64,000 bases of DNA from Aestuariivivens insulae (lineage in GTDB: Bacteria; Bacteroidota; Bacteroidia; Flavobacteriales; Flavobacteriaceae). The DNA is taken from positions 54,828-118,827 of the forward strand of contig NZ_JAKMCS010000010.1 of NCBI RefSeq assembly GCF_022662195.1, given 5' to 3'. Each line of letters opens with the position of its first letter. Within the stretch, counting starts at the first letter, position 1. Position numbers and translations under genes: made by a program. Positions 6,971-17,374 of this stretch are shown here, one piece after another. Below the pieces are notes generated by a model that was not told where the DNA came from, did not search any database, and was given only the letters and a program-made list of their open reading frames with translations.

Positions 6971-9820
6971 ATGAATACTAATGCCTTTGCTCTGCGTCAT
7001 ATCGGCCCTAATGAAAATGACCAAAACCTTATGCTGGAAGCTATAGGTTTAAACTCTCTAGATCAACTTATTTACGAAACCATCCCAGATGACATTCGCT
7101 TAAAAAAAGAGCTAAATCTAGATGAGCCAATGACAGAGCATGAATATTTGTTACATATCCATGATCTTTCCAAAAAAAACAAAGCTAGAAAGACATATAT
7201 AGGCCTTGGGTATCACCCAACTATTTTGCCTGCAGTTATTCAACGAAATATTCTAGAAAACCCAGGATGGTATACGGCTTACACTCCTTATCAAGCCGAA
7301 ATCGCCCAGGGAAGACTGGAAGCCCTTCTAAATTTCCAGACCATGATTACCGATCTTACGGGAATGGAAATCGCCAATGCATCTTTACTGGATGAAAGTA
7401 CAGCTGCTGCAGAAGCCATGAGCTTATTATTTGCCGTTCGTGATCGTACGCAGAAAAAAGCTGGGGTAAACCAATTTTTTGTTTCAGAAAATATATTGCC
7501 CCAAACCCTATCGGTTTTACAAACCAGGGCGACACCTATTGGTATTGAATTGGTTGTTGGTAACGAAGATGAATTTGATTTTTCTGAAACTTTTTTTGGA
7601 GCCATATTGCAATATCCTGGGCGAGATGGACAAATAACAGATATTGAAACTTTTATAAGCAAAGCTAACAATGCTAACATTAAGGTAGCAGTAGCGGCCG
7701 ACATTTTAAGTTTGGTTAAACTTGAAGCACCTGGTAAATTTGGAGCAGACGTGGTTGTTGGTACCACACAACGCTTTGGTATTCCTATGGGATATGGAGG
7801 GCCTCATGCCGCATTTTTTGCTACAAAAGAAGCCTACAAACGTGATATACCTGGGCGTATTATAGGGATAACAAAAGACGCCAACGGCAATAGAGCCTTA
7901 CGTATGGCCTTACAGACACGTGAGCAACATATTAAACGCGATAAGGCAACATCTAACATCTGTACAGCACAAGTACTTTTAGCTGTTATGGCTGGTATGT
8001 ATGCCGTTTATCATGGTCCTAAAGGGCTAAAATTCATAGCCAACAAAGTACACAATAAAGCATCAAAACTTGCAGAAGCCTTAGAGACTTTAGGCTATAA
8101 CCAAGTAAATACATCGTATTTTGATACGCTTCAAATAAAGACAAAAGCCAAGCAAATAAAGAAAGTAGCAAAAGAGAAAAAGGTCAACTTATGCTATCCA
8201 GATAAAAATACTGTCACCATTTCAATTAATGAAACGACATCAATTAGGGACATTAACTATTTGATTTCCATTTTTGCTGAAGCGGCTAACAAAGAAACCA
8301 TAGTTATAGATGCTATAACCGAAGCTAGTAATATTGAAACCGCCGTTAAAAGAACCTCAACGTTCTTAACCGAACCCGTTTTCAACAGTTACCACTCCGA
8401 AACTGAATTGATGCGTTACATTAAGAAATTAGAACGCAAGGATTTATCGCTTAACCATTCCATGATTTCTTTGGGATCCTGTACCATGAAGCTTAATGCT
8501 GCATCTGAAATGTTACCACTAAGCTGGTTTAAATGGGGGAACATTCACCCGTTTGCACCACTTAATCAAGCCAAAGGTTACTTAGAAGTTTTAAAGGCTT
8601 TAGAAGACCAATTAACTGAAATTACAGGATTTGCAGCAACATCATTACAACCAAATTCTGGAGCTCAAGGTGAGTTTGCCGGGCTTATGGTTATTAAAGC
8701 CTATCATGAATCAAGAGGCGACCACCATAGAAATATTTGTTTAATACCATCGTCGGCACATGGCACCAATCCAGCCAGTGCTGTTATGGCGGGCATGAAA
8801 GTAGTCGTTACCAAATCGACCGATGAAGGAAATATCGATGTAAACGACTTACGTGAAAAAGCCGAGTTGCATAAAGACAATCTAGCTGCTTTAATGGTTA
8901 CTTATCCATCTACTCACGGTGTATACGAATCTGCCATTAAAGAAATCACCAAAATTATCCATGACAATGGCGGACAAGTTTATATGGACGGGGCCAATAT
9001 GAACGCCCAAGTAGGTTTAACAAATCCTGGTAATATTGGAGCCGATGTTTGTCACTTAAACTTACACAAAACTTTTGCCATTCCTCATGGTGGTGGCGGT
9101 CCTGGTGTTGGTCCTATTTGTGTAGCCAAACAACTTGTACCATTCTTACCAAGCAACCCTGTTAAGGAAGTTGGCGGAGATAACGCAATAACGGCCATTT
9201 CGGCGGCTCCATACGGTTCGGCATTGGCCTGTTTAATCTCTTATGGTTATATAAAAATGCTTGGAGCCGAAGGCTTAACCCAAGCGACCAAAATGGCAAT
9301 TTTAAATGCCAACTACATGAAAAAGCGCTTGGAAGGTAGCTTCGACACTTTGTATTCTGGTGAACGTGGCAGAGCAGCTCACGAAATGATTGTAGATTGC
9401 CGCCCCTTTAAAGCAAAAGGCATAGAAGTATCAGACATTGCAAAACGCTTAATGGACTACGGGTACCATGCCCCTACCGTATCTTTCCCTGTTGCAGGAA
9501 CATTAATGATTGAGCCAACGGAAAGTGAAAGTAAAGTTGAAATTGACAGGTTTTGTGATGCATTAATTTCAATTAGAAAAGAAATTGATGCCGTTTCCAG
9601 TGAAGATACCAATAACGTATTAAAAAATGCACCACATACATTGGATATGGTAACTGCCGATGAATGGCTGTTTCCTTACTCCCGTGAAAAAGCTGCCTTT
9701 CCATTGAACTATGTAAAAGACAATAAATTTTGGCCAAGTGTAAGACGTGTAGATGATGCTTATGGAGACAGGAATTTAATATGTACCTGTACTCCAATTG
9801 AAGAGTATATAGAAGCATAA
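6971..9820 (+). CDS. gcvP: Glycine dehydrogenase (decarboxylating), P-protein
   Basis: P-protein of the glycine cleavage system. It decarboxylates glycine with pyridoxal phosphate and passes the aminomethyl group to lipoylated H-protein. At 949 residues it is the single-chain form, with N- and C-terminal halves equivalent to GcvPA and GcvPB. The PLP-binding lysine lies in [18 protein letters not shown] (K700), and the conserved LGSCTMKLN and [12 protein letters not shown] segments are present. The N-terminus ([10 protein letters not shown]) is typical. The other glycine cleavage genes (gcvT, gcvH) are not in this window, as is usual for flavobacteria, where the genes are scattered. Confidence 0.98.
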   Translation: MNTNAFALRHIGPNENDQNLMLEAIGLNSLDQLIYETIPDDIRLKKELNLDEPMTEHEYLLHIHDLSKKNKARKTYIGLGYHPTILPAVIQRNILENPGWYTAYTPYQAEIAQGRLEALLNFQTMITDLTGMEIANASLLDESTAAAEAMSLLFAVRDRTQKKAGVNQFFVSENILPQTLSVLQTRATPIGIELVVGNEDEFDFSETFFGAILQYPGRDGQITDIETFISKANNANIKVAVAADILSLVKLEAPGKFGADVVVGTTQRFGIPMGYGGPHAAFFATKEAYKRDIPGRIIGITKDANGNRALRMALQTREQHIKRDKATSNICTAQVLLAVMAGMYAVYHGPKGLKFIANKVHNKASKLAEALETLGYNQVNTSYFDTLQIKTKAKQIKKVAKEKKVNLCYPDKNTVTISINETTSIRDINYLISIFAEAANKETIVIDAITEASNIETAVKRTSTFLTEPVFNSYHSETELMRYIKKLERKDLSLNHSMISLGSCTMKLNAASEMLPLSWFKWGNIHPFAPLNQAKGYLEVLKALEDQLTEITGFAATSLQPNSGAQGEFAGLMVIKAYHESRGDHHRNICLIPSSAHGTNPASAVMAGMKVVVTKSTDEGNIDVNDLREKAELHKDNLAALMVTYPSTHGVYESAIKEITKIIHDNGGQVYMDGANMNAQVGLTNPGNIGADVCHLNLHKTFAIPHGGGGPGVGPICVAKQLVPFLPSNPVKEVGGDNAITAISAAPYGSALACLISYGYIKMLGAEGLTQATKMAILNANYMKKRLEGSFDTLYSGERGRAAHEMIVDCRPFKAKGIEVSDIAKRLMDYGYHAPTVSFPVAGTLMIEPTESESKVEIDRFCDALISIRKEIDAVSSEDTNNVLKNAPHTLDMVTADEWLFPYSREKAAFPLNYVKDNKFWPSVRRVDDAYGDRNLICTCTPIEEYIEA

Positions 9821-9906
9821 TTTTATCGATGAACATCGTAAAGTTATCTTATAAAAGTTCGCCATATCATTTAAAGCAATTATATTAGCTTTTTAAGTTT
9901 AAAGCT

Positions 9907-10965
9907 ATGAACATTAAGATAACAGGTACCGGAAGCTATATACCTGATAATATTGAAAAAAATGAAAGCTTTCATGAGCATGAATTTTTAAATGCCGATG
10001 GATCTTCAATAAATGATCCGAATGAAATTATAGTTGAAAAGTTCAAGTCTATCACTGGGATTATTGAACGGCGTTATGCTAAGCCGCACTTAAACTCATC
10101 AGACTTAGGTTTCTTTGCAGCAGAAAAAGCCATTGAAGATGCCAATATAGACCCAGAGACTATCGATTACATTATCGTAGCGCACAATTTTGGTGATGTA
10201 AAGCATAATACCATTCAAAGTGATATGCTGCCATCGCTAGCGGCTAGAATAAAGCATAGCTTACGCATTAAAAACCCTAAGTGTATTGCTTACGATATAT
10301 TGTTTGGTTGTCCAGGTTGGATTGAAGGCGTTATACAAGCCAATGCCTTTATACGATCAGGTTTGGCCAAACGCTGTTTGGTTATTGGTACCGAGACCTT
10401 GTCTAGAGTGGTCGATAAACACGATAGGGACGCCATGATTTTTTCCGATGGCGCTGGAGCAACCATTATTGAAGCCACAAATGAAGAAGGTGGTATTCTA
10501 GCTCATGAATCAGCTAGCTTTACCTATGACGAAGCCTATTATTTGTTTTTTGGCAACTCCAACAAACAAGAGCTGTGCAGGGATACCCGTTACATAAAAA
10601 TGGACGGACGCAAAATTTATGAATTTGCATTAAGCAATGTACCACAAGCCATGAAAGCTTGTTTGGACAAGAGTGGCGCAGACATAAAAGATGTTAAAAA
10701 AATATTCATCCATCAAGCTAACGAAAAAATGGATGAAGCCATTTTGAAACGCTTTTATAGGCTTTACAGAACAGACATTCCAGGACAGGTAATGCCCATG
10801 AGCATTCAAAAGTTGGGCAACAGCTCTGTAGCCACAGTGCCTACACTATTCGACTTGGTTAAAAACAACAAATTAGACAACCATAGTTTAAATAAAGGCG
10901 ATGTGGTTATGTTTGCTAGTGTTGGCGCTGGCATGCATATCAATGCTATTGTTTACAAGTATTAG
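9907..10965 (+). CDS. Beta-ketoacyl-ACP synthase III family protein
   Basis: 352-residue thiolase-fold enzyme of the FabH/KAS III group. It has a full Cys-His-Asn triad: C135 in LFGCPGWIEG, H269 in IFIHQANEKM and N305 in KLGNSSVAT. KAS III enzymes condense acyl-CoA with malonyl-ACP to start fatty-acid or specialised lipid chains. It is longer than housekeeping FabH (about 330) and has an insertion near residues 95-125, so it may be a second, specialised KAS III rather than the primary FabH. The next gene, a methyltransferase, starts one base after its stop, which suggests an operon. Confidence 0.88.
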   Translation: MNIKITGTGSYIPDNIEKNESFHEHEFLNADGSSINDPNEIIVEKFKSITGIIERRYAKPHLNSSDLGFFAAEKAIEDANIDPETIDYIIVAHNFGDVKHNTIQSDMLPSLAARIKHSLRIKNPKCIAYDILFGCPGWIEGVIQANAFIRSGLAKRCLVIGTETLSRVVDKHDRDAMIFSDGAGATIIEATNEEGGILAHESASFTYDEAYYLFFGNSNKQELCRDTRYIKMDGRKIYEFALSNVPQAMKACLDKSGADIKDVKKIFIHQANEKMDEAILKRFYRLYRTDIPGQVMPMSIQKLGNSSVATVPTLFDLVKNNKLDNHSLNKGDVVMFASVGAGMHINAIVYKY

Positions 10966-10966
10966 T

Positions 10967-11503
10967 ATGTACGAACAGACTTATCCGAATAAGCGTTTTA
11001 AACTTACCTTAGAATTTTTAGAGCAACATGTTCCTAAATCGGAAAAAATACTCGATCTGGGCGTTGAAAACCCATTTTCAGAAATCATGGTTTCCAAGGG
11101 GTACCAGGTTGAAAATACCAAAGGAGAAGATTTAGATTTCGATACTTCTACCATAGAAAATTCGAACGCAGATACCATAACGGCCTTTGAGATTTTTGAA
11201 CACCTTCTCTCCCCCTTTACGGTTTTACAAAACATTAAAGCTACTAAATTGGTAGCGAGTGTACCGCTTAGATTATGGTTTTCATCGGCATACCAAAGTA
11301 AAACAGATTTATGGGACAGGCATTACCACGAATTTGAAGATTGGCAATTTGATTGGCTATTGGAAAAAACAGGATGGAAAATCATTGACCGTAAAAAATG
11401 GGCCCATCCCACTAAAAAGATAGGTATTCGTCCCATTTTAAGATGGTTTACACCCAGATACTATATTGTTTATGCTGAAAGGACAGAAAATTCCAATGCC
11501 TAA
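10967..11503 (+). CDS. Class I SAM-dependent methyltransferase-like protein
   Basis: 178 residues. The N-terminal motif ILDLGVENPFSEIM is a variant of methyltransferase motif I with a degenerate glycine loop. ITAFEIFEHLLSP matches the region after motif II/III seen in methyltransferase-11/23-type enzymes. The C-terminal half has many aromatic residues. Substrate unknown. The ATG at 10967 lies one base after the stop of the KAS III-like gene. Starting further upstream would mean translating the 3' end of that gene in another frame. Confidence 0.75.
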   Translation: MYEQTYPNKRFKLTLEFLEQHVPKSEKILDLGVENPFSEIMVSKGYQVENTKGEDLDFDTSTIENSNADTITAFEIFEHLLSPFTVLQNIKATKLVASVPLRLWFSSAYQSKTDLWDRHYHEFEDWQFDWLLEKTGWKIIDRKKWAHPTKKIGIRPILRWFTPRYYIVYAERTENSNA

Positions 11504-11614
11504 AACCAACATTTCAAGAACGTTTTAATGCCTTTGATTTTTTATTTGGTTTTGTATTGTTTTATTGATTTTAACATGACCCTTCCGACTTTAAACCCTT
11601 AATTGAGTTTAAAG

Positions 11615-11728
11615 CCACCTTCCCTTTTAAAGGGAAGGAATTGTGTTTATAGATTTATTTTAACCCTCCTCCTTTATAATGAGGAGTGACTTCGGTTTCT
11701 GGTAACTGAGAAACCGAAGACGAGGTGG
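11615..11728. repeat. Composite inverted-repeat element between genes
   Basis: A 114-bp non-coding segment in the 295-bp gap between the methyltransferase and glycosyltransferase genes. Ends CCACCT and AGGTGG are complementary. Inside are a perfect 10-bp-arm hairpin at 11618-11638 (CCTTCCCTTT/AAAGGGAAGG), a CTCCT/AGGAG pair, and a perfect 11-bp-arm hairpin at 11690-11719 (CTTCGGTTTCT/AGAAACCGAAG). The layout suggests a non-autonomous repeat. A search of the genome for further copies would settle it. Confidence 0.55.
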
Positions 11729-11798
11729 TTCTAATCTTGGTCAAGATATTTTTGCTCATGCACTAAAACGTTTAACTTTGAACATTAAATTTTAAACT

Positions 11799-12653
11799 TT
11801 GAACTTCTATATCGTCATACCCGCACATAATGAAGAAAGCTCCATAGCTTTAACTTTGGATGCTTTAGTAAATCAAACCTTATTGCCTAAGCAAGTAGTT
11901 ATAGTTAATGATAATTCAACAGATCATACTGAAGACGTTGTTAATGGTTATACCGAGAAACACAAATGGATTTCTCTGGTTAACTCAATATCCTCAAATG
12001 AACATTTACCCGGTTCAAAAATTATAAATGCTTTTTATAAAGGTTTTAATACGTTAGATGAAGGTTACGACGTGATCTGTAAGTTTGATGCCGATTTAAT
12101 CTTTCCTAGCAACTATTTAGAACAGTTAGCTTTTCATTTTAAATCCAACCCTAAAGTAGGCATGGCTTCGGGGTTTTGCTACATTGAAAAAAACGGACAA
12201 TGGGTTTTGGAAAACCTCACCCGAAAGGACCATATTCGCGGGGCGCTTAAAGCCTATCGTAAAGATTGCTTTTTACAAATTGACAAATTAAAACCATCTA
12301 TGGGATGGGATACGGTAGACGAACTTCTTGCTAAATATTACAGTTGGGAAATTTTAACGGATGAATCTTTACATGTAAAACATCTAAAACCTACCGGCGC
12401 CAGTTACAACAAAGCTTCAAAATATTTGCAAGGCGAAGCCCTATATAAAATGCGCTATGGTTTTGTAATCACTTTAATTTCTGCCGTAAAATTGGCCTTT
12501 AAGAAAGGAAAATTTCAATTCTTTAAAGATTATATGGCTGGATACTTTAAGGCCAAAAAGGAAAAACCAGACTTTTTGGTAACCAAAACACAAGGTAAAT
12601 TTATAAGACAACTTAGGTGGAAAGGTATGTTGCAAAGAAAAAGAGGTGCCTAA
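11799..12653 (+). CDS. Glycosyltransferase family 2
   Basis: 284-residue GT-A fold glycosyltransferase. It opens with NFYIVIPAHNEESSIA and VVIVNDNSTD, and has the metal-binding D97-A-D99 in CKFDADLIF. The C-terminal part is basic and amphipathic, suggesting peripheral membrane contact. The sugar donor and acceptor cannot be deduced. The start must be the TTG at 11799: an in-frame stop (TAA) lies two codons upstream and the protein reads straight into the conserved first strand. Confidence 0.87.
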   Translation: MNFYIVIPAHNEESSIALTLDALVNQTLLPKQVVIVNDNSTDHTEDVVNGYTEKHKWISLVNSISSNEHLPGSKIINAFYKGFNTLDEGYDVICKFDADLIFPSNYLEQLAFHFKSNPKVGMASGFCYIEKNGQWVLENLTRKDHIRGALKAYRKDCFLQIDKLKPSMGWDTVDELLAKYYSWEILTDESLHVKHLKPTGASYNKASKYLQGEALYKMRYGFVITLISAVKLAFKKGKFQFFKDYMAGYFKAKKEKPDFLVTKTQGKFIRQLRWKGMLQRKRGA

Positions 12654-12711
12654 AAAAGTTTTAAATATCATTCAAAGCGAGCAAGGATTACCAAATAATC
12701 TTGAAGATAAT

Positions 12712-12753
12712 AGATTCTTCAATCGGTCGTTACTTCCCTCCTTCTGAATGACA
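12712..12753 (-). repeat. Degenerate dispersed repeat (AGATTCTTC ... CTGAATGACA)
   Basis: The ends AGATTCTTC and CTGAATGACA match the reverse complement of the element at 21468-21504, with a degenerate middle. It lies in the 256-bp gap before the T9SS cargo gene. Confidence 0.5.
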
Positions 12754-12864
12754 CCGCTCTTCTCATTCTAAACTTATTTCAGAACCTCAACAACCATCAA
12801 TTTTCCACAGTAACTAAAATAAATTCAGTTTAACAAAAACGATACTTTTTAAACACCTCTCCTT

Positions 12865-12900
12865 ATAACTCAATAACTTAATAACTTAATAACTTAATAA
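12865..12900. repeat. Short tandem repeat, four copies of ATAACTTA
   Basis: Four adjacent 8-base units (ATAACTCA, then three ATAACTTA) and a partial fifth, just before the stop codon of the T9SS cargo gene on the other strand. It is a microsatellite-like tract that could vary in copy number. Confidence 0.85.
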
Positions 12901-12909
12901 TACAACAGT

Positions 12910-14715
12910 CTAGTTTATCACCAATCGCTTAACAGCACTAACTCCAGTCTCAAGGTTTGTTACTTTCACAAAGTAAAGTCCGCTTTCAAAATCGCTTACA
13001 TTTAAATACTTAGCCCTAGATAAGCCATTAAAAGACATATTTTGATTGTAAAATCTTAAACTTTTCAAATTATACAGACTAATATTGATATTATCTCCTG
13101 AAAAATTGGTTAAATCGACACTAACCGAACTTTTTGTTGGGTTGGGATAAAGTGCCACCTTACTAGTGCTTGCAACCGTTCTATTAATGGTAATGGCATT
13201 AGACAGACTAAAGCATCCTACTAAACTGGACATTAAGTGATCGCCTTCTGTTGGCGGATCCAAACCTTCCAGACCGTCCTCATAACTCATATGCCATAGT
13301 TTACAAACCCCTTCACCAGCACCATCAAAATCAACATCGGTATAATTAGCTGGTAAGCCAAGAATAATAGTACCGTCTTCGTTAGTCACTATCCAGGCTG
13401 AATTAGTGCCCATATTACCTTCTAATGTTATAGCCCCATCTTCAATGGTATCGGCCGTTCCATCGCCTACAGTAAAACTAAAACTGTTATCGTCTCCTGC
13501 TGTTAATGTGCCACCATTAACACCAATTCTTGTAACTTCTATAGCATTGGACAAACTAAAACACCCCTCTAAACCAGAAACAAAATAGTCTTCGGCTTCG
13601 GTTGATGCCATCATGCCTTGCAAACCATCTTCATAGGCTATATGCCATATTAAGCATACACCGCCACCAGCGCCTTCCAAATCGAATGGTGGGCCGTCTG
13701 GCACTGCCAATATTTTAGGATCCTCGGCATTATCGGTTATTATCCAGCCCATATTATCACCTAACAGGTCTCCCATAACTTCTACATCAAAAGCATCACT
13801 ATTACCATCGCCTGCACAAATTTCTATGGCTGTCCCCCCGTCGTTAGCTATTGCTATACTTCCAGCATTAACACCATTTCTAATTACTGTTATTGGGTTG
13901 GACAAATCAAAACACCCCATTAAATCATTGGCATTGGTAACGCCCTCCAAGCTTACGTTTTCGGCATAACTCAAATGCCAAATGAGGTAAGTTCCCTCAC
14001 CATCTGCTTCAAAATCGAATGTGGTATCGGTGGTTGTCATTACAATATCGGCATTAGTTTCTGTTACAACCCATATCATGCTCACCTGTGCTCCTCCACT
14101 GGCTCCCGTGACATTTACTTCAAACAAATCTGAATTTCCATCACCGGCACAAATTTCAATTTCTGTTGCACCGTCGGCCAGGGACGCCTCACCGCCTTCC
14201 GGCTGTTGGATAAGCTTAACCTCGATGTAATTGTCGGATATATCATATTTCCCCCTTAGATCTTCTAACAGGTTAGAAATATGTTTATGCCAAAAAGGTT
14301 GCACTAGCGGTTTCATACCATTATAGGACAAGTGATAGACTCTTACTGTGCCTTCCTCTTCTTCATTATTAAAGTCAAACCACGGTTCTTCCGGCAAATA
14401 AAGTATATTGTCTTCATCATCGGTAATCACCCATTGCTTAAGCCTTCCAGAAGCACCTTCAACCATAAAATGGACAATATCCTCAACCTCATCTCCTATA
14501 CAAGCTTCGGCATAATCTGAACCATCCATGGTGCTAACCATTCCACCTTCAACTGTAGCATTTTCATTCGCATTTTCGTTACCTGTATCACTGGCATTTG
14601 AATTTTGAGCCTGCAAAACAAAAAGACCAAACAACGAAAAGATAAAAATTAACAGTAATAATTTTGGTTGGGCTAAAAAAAGATTTGAGGGTGAAGTGTG
14701 TACTTTTTCTTTCAT
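12910..14715 (-). CDS. Secreted modular protein with type A T9SS sorting domain
   Basis: 601-residue exported protein. The N-terminus has a long basic region and a hydrophobic core ending LFVLQAQNSNAS (signal peptide, cut near residue 36). Four homologous modules of about 95 residues follow (roughly 70-150, 185-280, 290-395 and 405-505). Each has an ICAGDGNSD-like opening, a W-I-[VI]-T-[DNE] strand and a closing [LK]xW-H-[LMI]-[SA]-Y motif. The C-terminal 80 residues (LYPNPTKSSVSVD ... SGLYFVKV ... VKRLVIN) are a type A sorting domain, so export through the type IX system is expected; porV and porU lie further along this window. Strongly acidic. Function unknown. Confidence 0.85.
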   Translation of the reverse strand: MKEKVHTSPSNLFLAQPKLLLLIFIFSLFGLFVLQAQNSNASDTGNENANENATVEGGMVSTMDGSDYAEACIGDEVEDIVHFMVEGASGRLKQWVITDDEDNILYLPEEPWFDFNNEEEEGTVRVYHLSYNGMKPLVQPFWHKHISNLLEDLRGKYDISDNYIEVKLIQQPEGGEASLADGATEIEICAGDGNSDLFEVNVTGASGGAQVSMIWVVTETNADIVMTTTDTTFDFEADGEGTYLIWHLSYAENVSLEGVTNANDLMGCFDLSNPITVIRNGVNAGSIAIANDGGTAIEICAGDGNSDAFDVEVMGDLLGDNMGWIITDNAEDPKILAVPDGPPFDLEGAGGGVCLIWHIAYEDGLQGMMASTEAEDYFVSGLEGCFSLSNAIEVTRIGVNGGTLTAGDDNSFSFTVGDGTADTIEDGAITLEGNMGTNSAWIVTNEDGTIILGLPANYTDVDFDGAGEGVCKLWHMSYEDGLEGLDPPTEGDHLMSSLVGCFSLSNAITINRTVASTSKVALYPNPTKSSVSVDLTNFSGDNINISLYNLKSLRFYNQNMSFNGLSRAKYLNVSDFESGLYFVKVTNLETGVSAVKRLVIN

Positions 14716-14810
14716 AACTGCCTGATTAATAAATTAATAAGAAATAAAAATTACGAAAAAAAATAGGATTACCAGCTATTTAAGATTTCAAATGCAAATA
14801 TTATCGACAA

Positions 14811-15620
14811 CTAGTTGAAGCTCCAGCTTTCAGAACTATTAGAGGCCTCTAAAACAGTCTCTATACGGTCTTCTAACTGCGGAAAAAAATCAATTCCCGT
14901 AAGGGCTTCAATAGAATCTACCGACACCACAAAATCCGTTAACGGTCTATTGGAGTTTTCATGGGGTACTAAAAACCCAATCATTTTAGGATTTTCCGAA
15001 TTGTAATCTAAAAGCAATTTATAAAACTGATTAGGTACAGCGACAGCTTCTTCTCCAATGGTTTTTAAATTGCCTTTTAAAACCCCACCAGTGACCACAA
15101 AAACACCATCGTACCTTTTGGCCCAATAACGTACCTTTTGCTCAAGCTCATTCCAGATACCGGAATTAAATTCGTGTTCTTGTGGACTAATGTTACTCGT
15201 TAAAAAAGTTTCGTCATGCGCTTGTTTGCTATATCTTCTATCCCCTGCCGGACATAAGTGTCCGCGGTCATAACCCGAGTTCTTATAATTACGCCAGTGT
15301 GCCGCTCCTGTATTTACCGCTTGGTCAATTTCGAAATAGGGTCGCTTATAATTGGCTTTGGACAAGTGTTCCTTTTTTAACTCGTAGGCCACCCATTCGG
15401 CCTGTTCGTGGGTTTCGCTATAAGATAACGAATAGCCTTCGTGATGTACTATTTGCCCAGCCGTACTTGTTGGCAAAAAGAACACATTGGTATTTGCTTT
15501 AGCGGTTTTGCCCTCTACGACTATAGCTTCCTTTTCTTGCTCTATTAAAATATGCTCGTAAGCATATACTCCTATAAGAATGAGAGCTGCTATAATGGAA
15601 TATAGGGTACGCTTCCTCAA
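14811..15620 (-). CDS. DNA/RNA non-specific endonuclease (NUC1 family), membrane-anchored or secreted
   Basis: 269 residues with one N-terminal hydrophobic segment (about 8-24) and no clear cleavage site. The nuclease domain has the catalytic DRGHLCPAGD (H121 as general base), then LTSNISPQ and FNSGIWNELE, the positions that bind Mg2+ in NUC1 enzymes. It probably degrades extracellular or periplasmic nucleic acid for phosphate and nucleosides. That would fit the upstream PafA phosphatase gene, which abuts it: its TTG start follows the pafA stop with no gap (TAATTG). No ATG is available near the N-terminus. Confidence 0.88.
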   Translation of the reverse strand: MRKRTLYSIIAALILIGVYAYEHILIEQEKEAIVVEGKTAKANTNVFFLPTSTAGQIVHHEGYSLSYSETHEQAEWVAYELKKEHLSKANYKRPYFEIDQAVNTGAAHWRNYKNSGYDRGHLCPAGDRRYSKQAHDETFLTSNISPQEHEFNSGIWNELEQKVRYWAKRYDGVFVVTGGVLKGNLKTIGEEAVAVPNQFYKLLLDYNSENPKMIGFLVPHENSNRPLTDFVVSVDSIEALTGIDFFPQLEDRIETVLEASNSSESWSFN

Positions 15621-17261
15621 TTAGTTTAAAACAAATTCCAGTGGTTGGCCTATAGCACCATTGGGGAAATTAATACCCAGAAGAGCAGATATAGTTGGTG
15701 CAATATCTGTGATCTCCGTTTTCTTGATTGTTTCGCCATGAGCTATTCCATGTCCAAAAAATAAAAGCGGTACATGGGTATCGTAACTAAAACCGCTACC
15801 ATGGGTTGAACCTGTTTTTGGATAAGAAATATAAGCAGGGTCTGAAACCACAATTACATCCCCAGAACGTTTTTGGTTATACCCTCTTTGAAGCAAAGCC
15901 TCAATGCCTTCACTAAACTCTGTTGTGCCCATTGTCGTTGCCGAATACACTTTGTCGACATGATCGTAAGCAATTAGTTCGTTCACAATAGCTTCTTGCA
16001 CATCTTCCAATTCCAATCCCATAGCCTTAATCTTTTCCCTGTTTAAAAAGATTTGGTTGTTACTAACGTTTTCAACTAAATCTGAAGCTTTAAAGGTTTG
16101 TTCCATAAAGGCATTAAATTTGGTTCTGGTTTTCGCATTATCTAGATAACCTGCTGGAATTTTAACCGATTGCAAATAGGCCGGCACATTAACCGCAGCG
16201 TGGTCGGCTGTTAAAAACACGGTATAATTGTTTTTTCCCACTTGGGCATCCAAAGCCTGAAAGAAGCGCTCTAAATCTTTATCCAATCGGATATAGGTAT
16301 CTTCTATTTCTTTGGAATTAACCCCAAAATTATGCCCAATATAATCGGTACTTGAAAAACTAACTGTTAACACATCGGTAATATCATCTTGTCCTAACTG
16401 TTCTCCTTTTAAGGCCGCAATGGCAAAATCTGCTATCAAGCTGTTACCATAAGCGGTTGACTTTAAAATGTCGTAACCCCCATTTGAATCTTTTAAAACA
16501 TCTAATTGATATGGAAATGTAGCTGTTTCTTTTCCTTTAAATCCGCCTTCAAAATCATTTAAATCATCGCCGCTTTCCGCATAGGTTTCAATATCATAAA
16601 ATGTATTCCATTCGGTTAGGTATTTAGATACTGAATGTTCAGCATTAAAATCGTTTACCCAAACTGGTAATTCATTCATATAATAGGTACTGGAAATCCA
16701 TTTGCCTTCATCTTTCCCCTGGAACCAATAGGCCGCATTGGCGGTATGGCCAGCTGGCATAATAGCCCCTCTGTCTTTAATTGAAACACCTATGGTTTTA
16801 CCTTGCATTTGTGTAAACAACCTGTTTTCGTCTGCAAAAGTGGTCGTCTTTAATCGATGCGGAGACATTTGTCCAGATTTCTCTAAAGTCCCAACCGACT
16901 GTACCGATGTATCCCCAGCACAATACACACTTTGCTTTATTGTTTTATCGTACCAATTGTTGCCAATTATTCCATGATATTTAGGTGTTGTCCCCGTATA
17001 TATCGACGCATGGCCTGGTCCTGTATAAGTTGGAATATAATTATAGTGATTGTTTTTACAATTGAAGCCTTCATTCATCATACGCTTAAACCCACCATCG
17101 CCATACTTGTTATAAAAACGAGTTAAATAATCGTAGCGCATCTGGTCTACAACGATACCCACCACCAGTTTTGGTCGACTTGATGGTGCCTGTTTTTCCT
17201 CCTTAACCTTACATGACATCATCAAAATTAATCCTAAAAGTGTTAGCGTTGTGTACTTCAT
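15621..17261 (-). CDS. pafA: PafA-type alkaline phosphatase lipoprotein
   Basis: 546-residue alkaline phosphatase superfamily enzyme. The signal ends LILMMSC, so it is probably a lipoprotein. Residues match the active-site layout I recall for PafA of Elizabethkingia/Flavobacterium: D39, nucleophile T80 in YTGPGHAS, N101, K162 and R164 in IKDRGA, D306 and H310 in STDYIGH, D353-H354 in LTADHAAV, and H487 in GSTHGSG. K162 plus R164 indicates a phosphate monoesterase rather than a nucleotide pyrophosphatase. PafA enzymes work in the periplasm and are not repressed by phosphate. It is the first gene of a two-gene unit with the NUC1 nuclease, which suggests joint use of extracellular DNA or nucleotides as a phosphorus source. 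Confidence 0.92.
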   Translation of the reverse strand: MKYTTLTLLGLILMMSCKVKEEKQAPSSRPKLVVGIVVDQMRYDYLTRFYNKYGDGGFKRMMNEGFNCKNNHYNYIPTYTGPGHASIYTGTTPKYHGIIGNNWYDKTIKQSVYCAGDTSVQSVGTLEKSGQMSPHRLKTTTFADENRLFTQMQGKTIGVSIKDRGAIMPAGHTANAAYWFQGKDEGKWISSTYYMNELPVWVNDFNAEHSVSKYLTEWNTFYDIETYAESGDDLNDFEGGFKGKETATFPYQLDVLKDSNGGYDILKSTAYGNSLIADFAIAALKGEQLGQDDITDVLTVSFSSTDYIGHNFGVNSKEIEDTYIRLDKDLERFFQALDAQVGKNNYTVFLTADHAAVNVPAYLQSVKIPAGYLDNAKTRTKFNAFMEQTFKASDLVENVSNNQIFLNREKIKAMGLELEDVQEAIVNELIAYDHVDKVYSATTMGTTEFSEGIEALLQRGYNQKRSGDVIVVSDPAYISYPKTGSTHGSGFSYDTHVPLLFFGHGIAHGETIKKTEITDIAPTISALLGINFPNGAIGQPLEFVLN

Positions 17262-17374
17262 CTTGACCTATATTTTTTAAATTTCCCAAAAATAGACATT
17301 TAAAAGAATCATTAATTAAAATTAAAGTAAAATACCTCTAAGTTTTTTTTACTTTAGCGTTAATAAATTTTTAT

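Noticed and set aside
12865..12900. Tandem 8-bp repeat considered as a CRISPR or regulatory array
   Set aside because: Units are adjacent with no spacers and only 8 bp long. It is a simple microsatellite.
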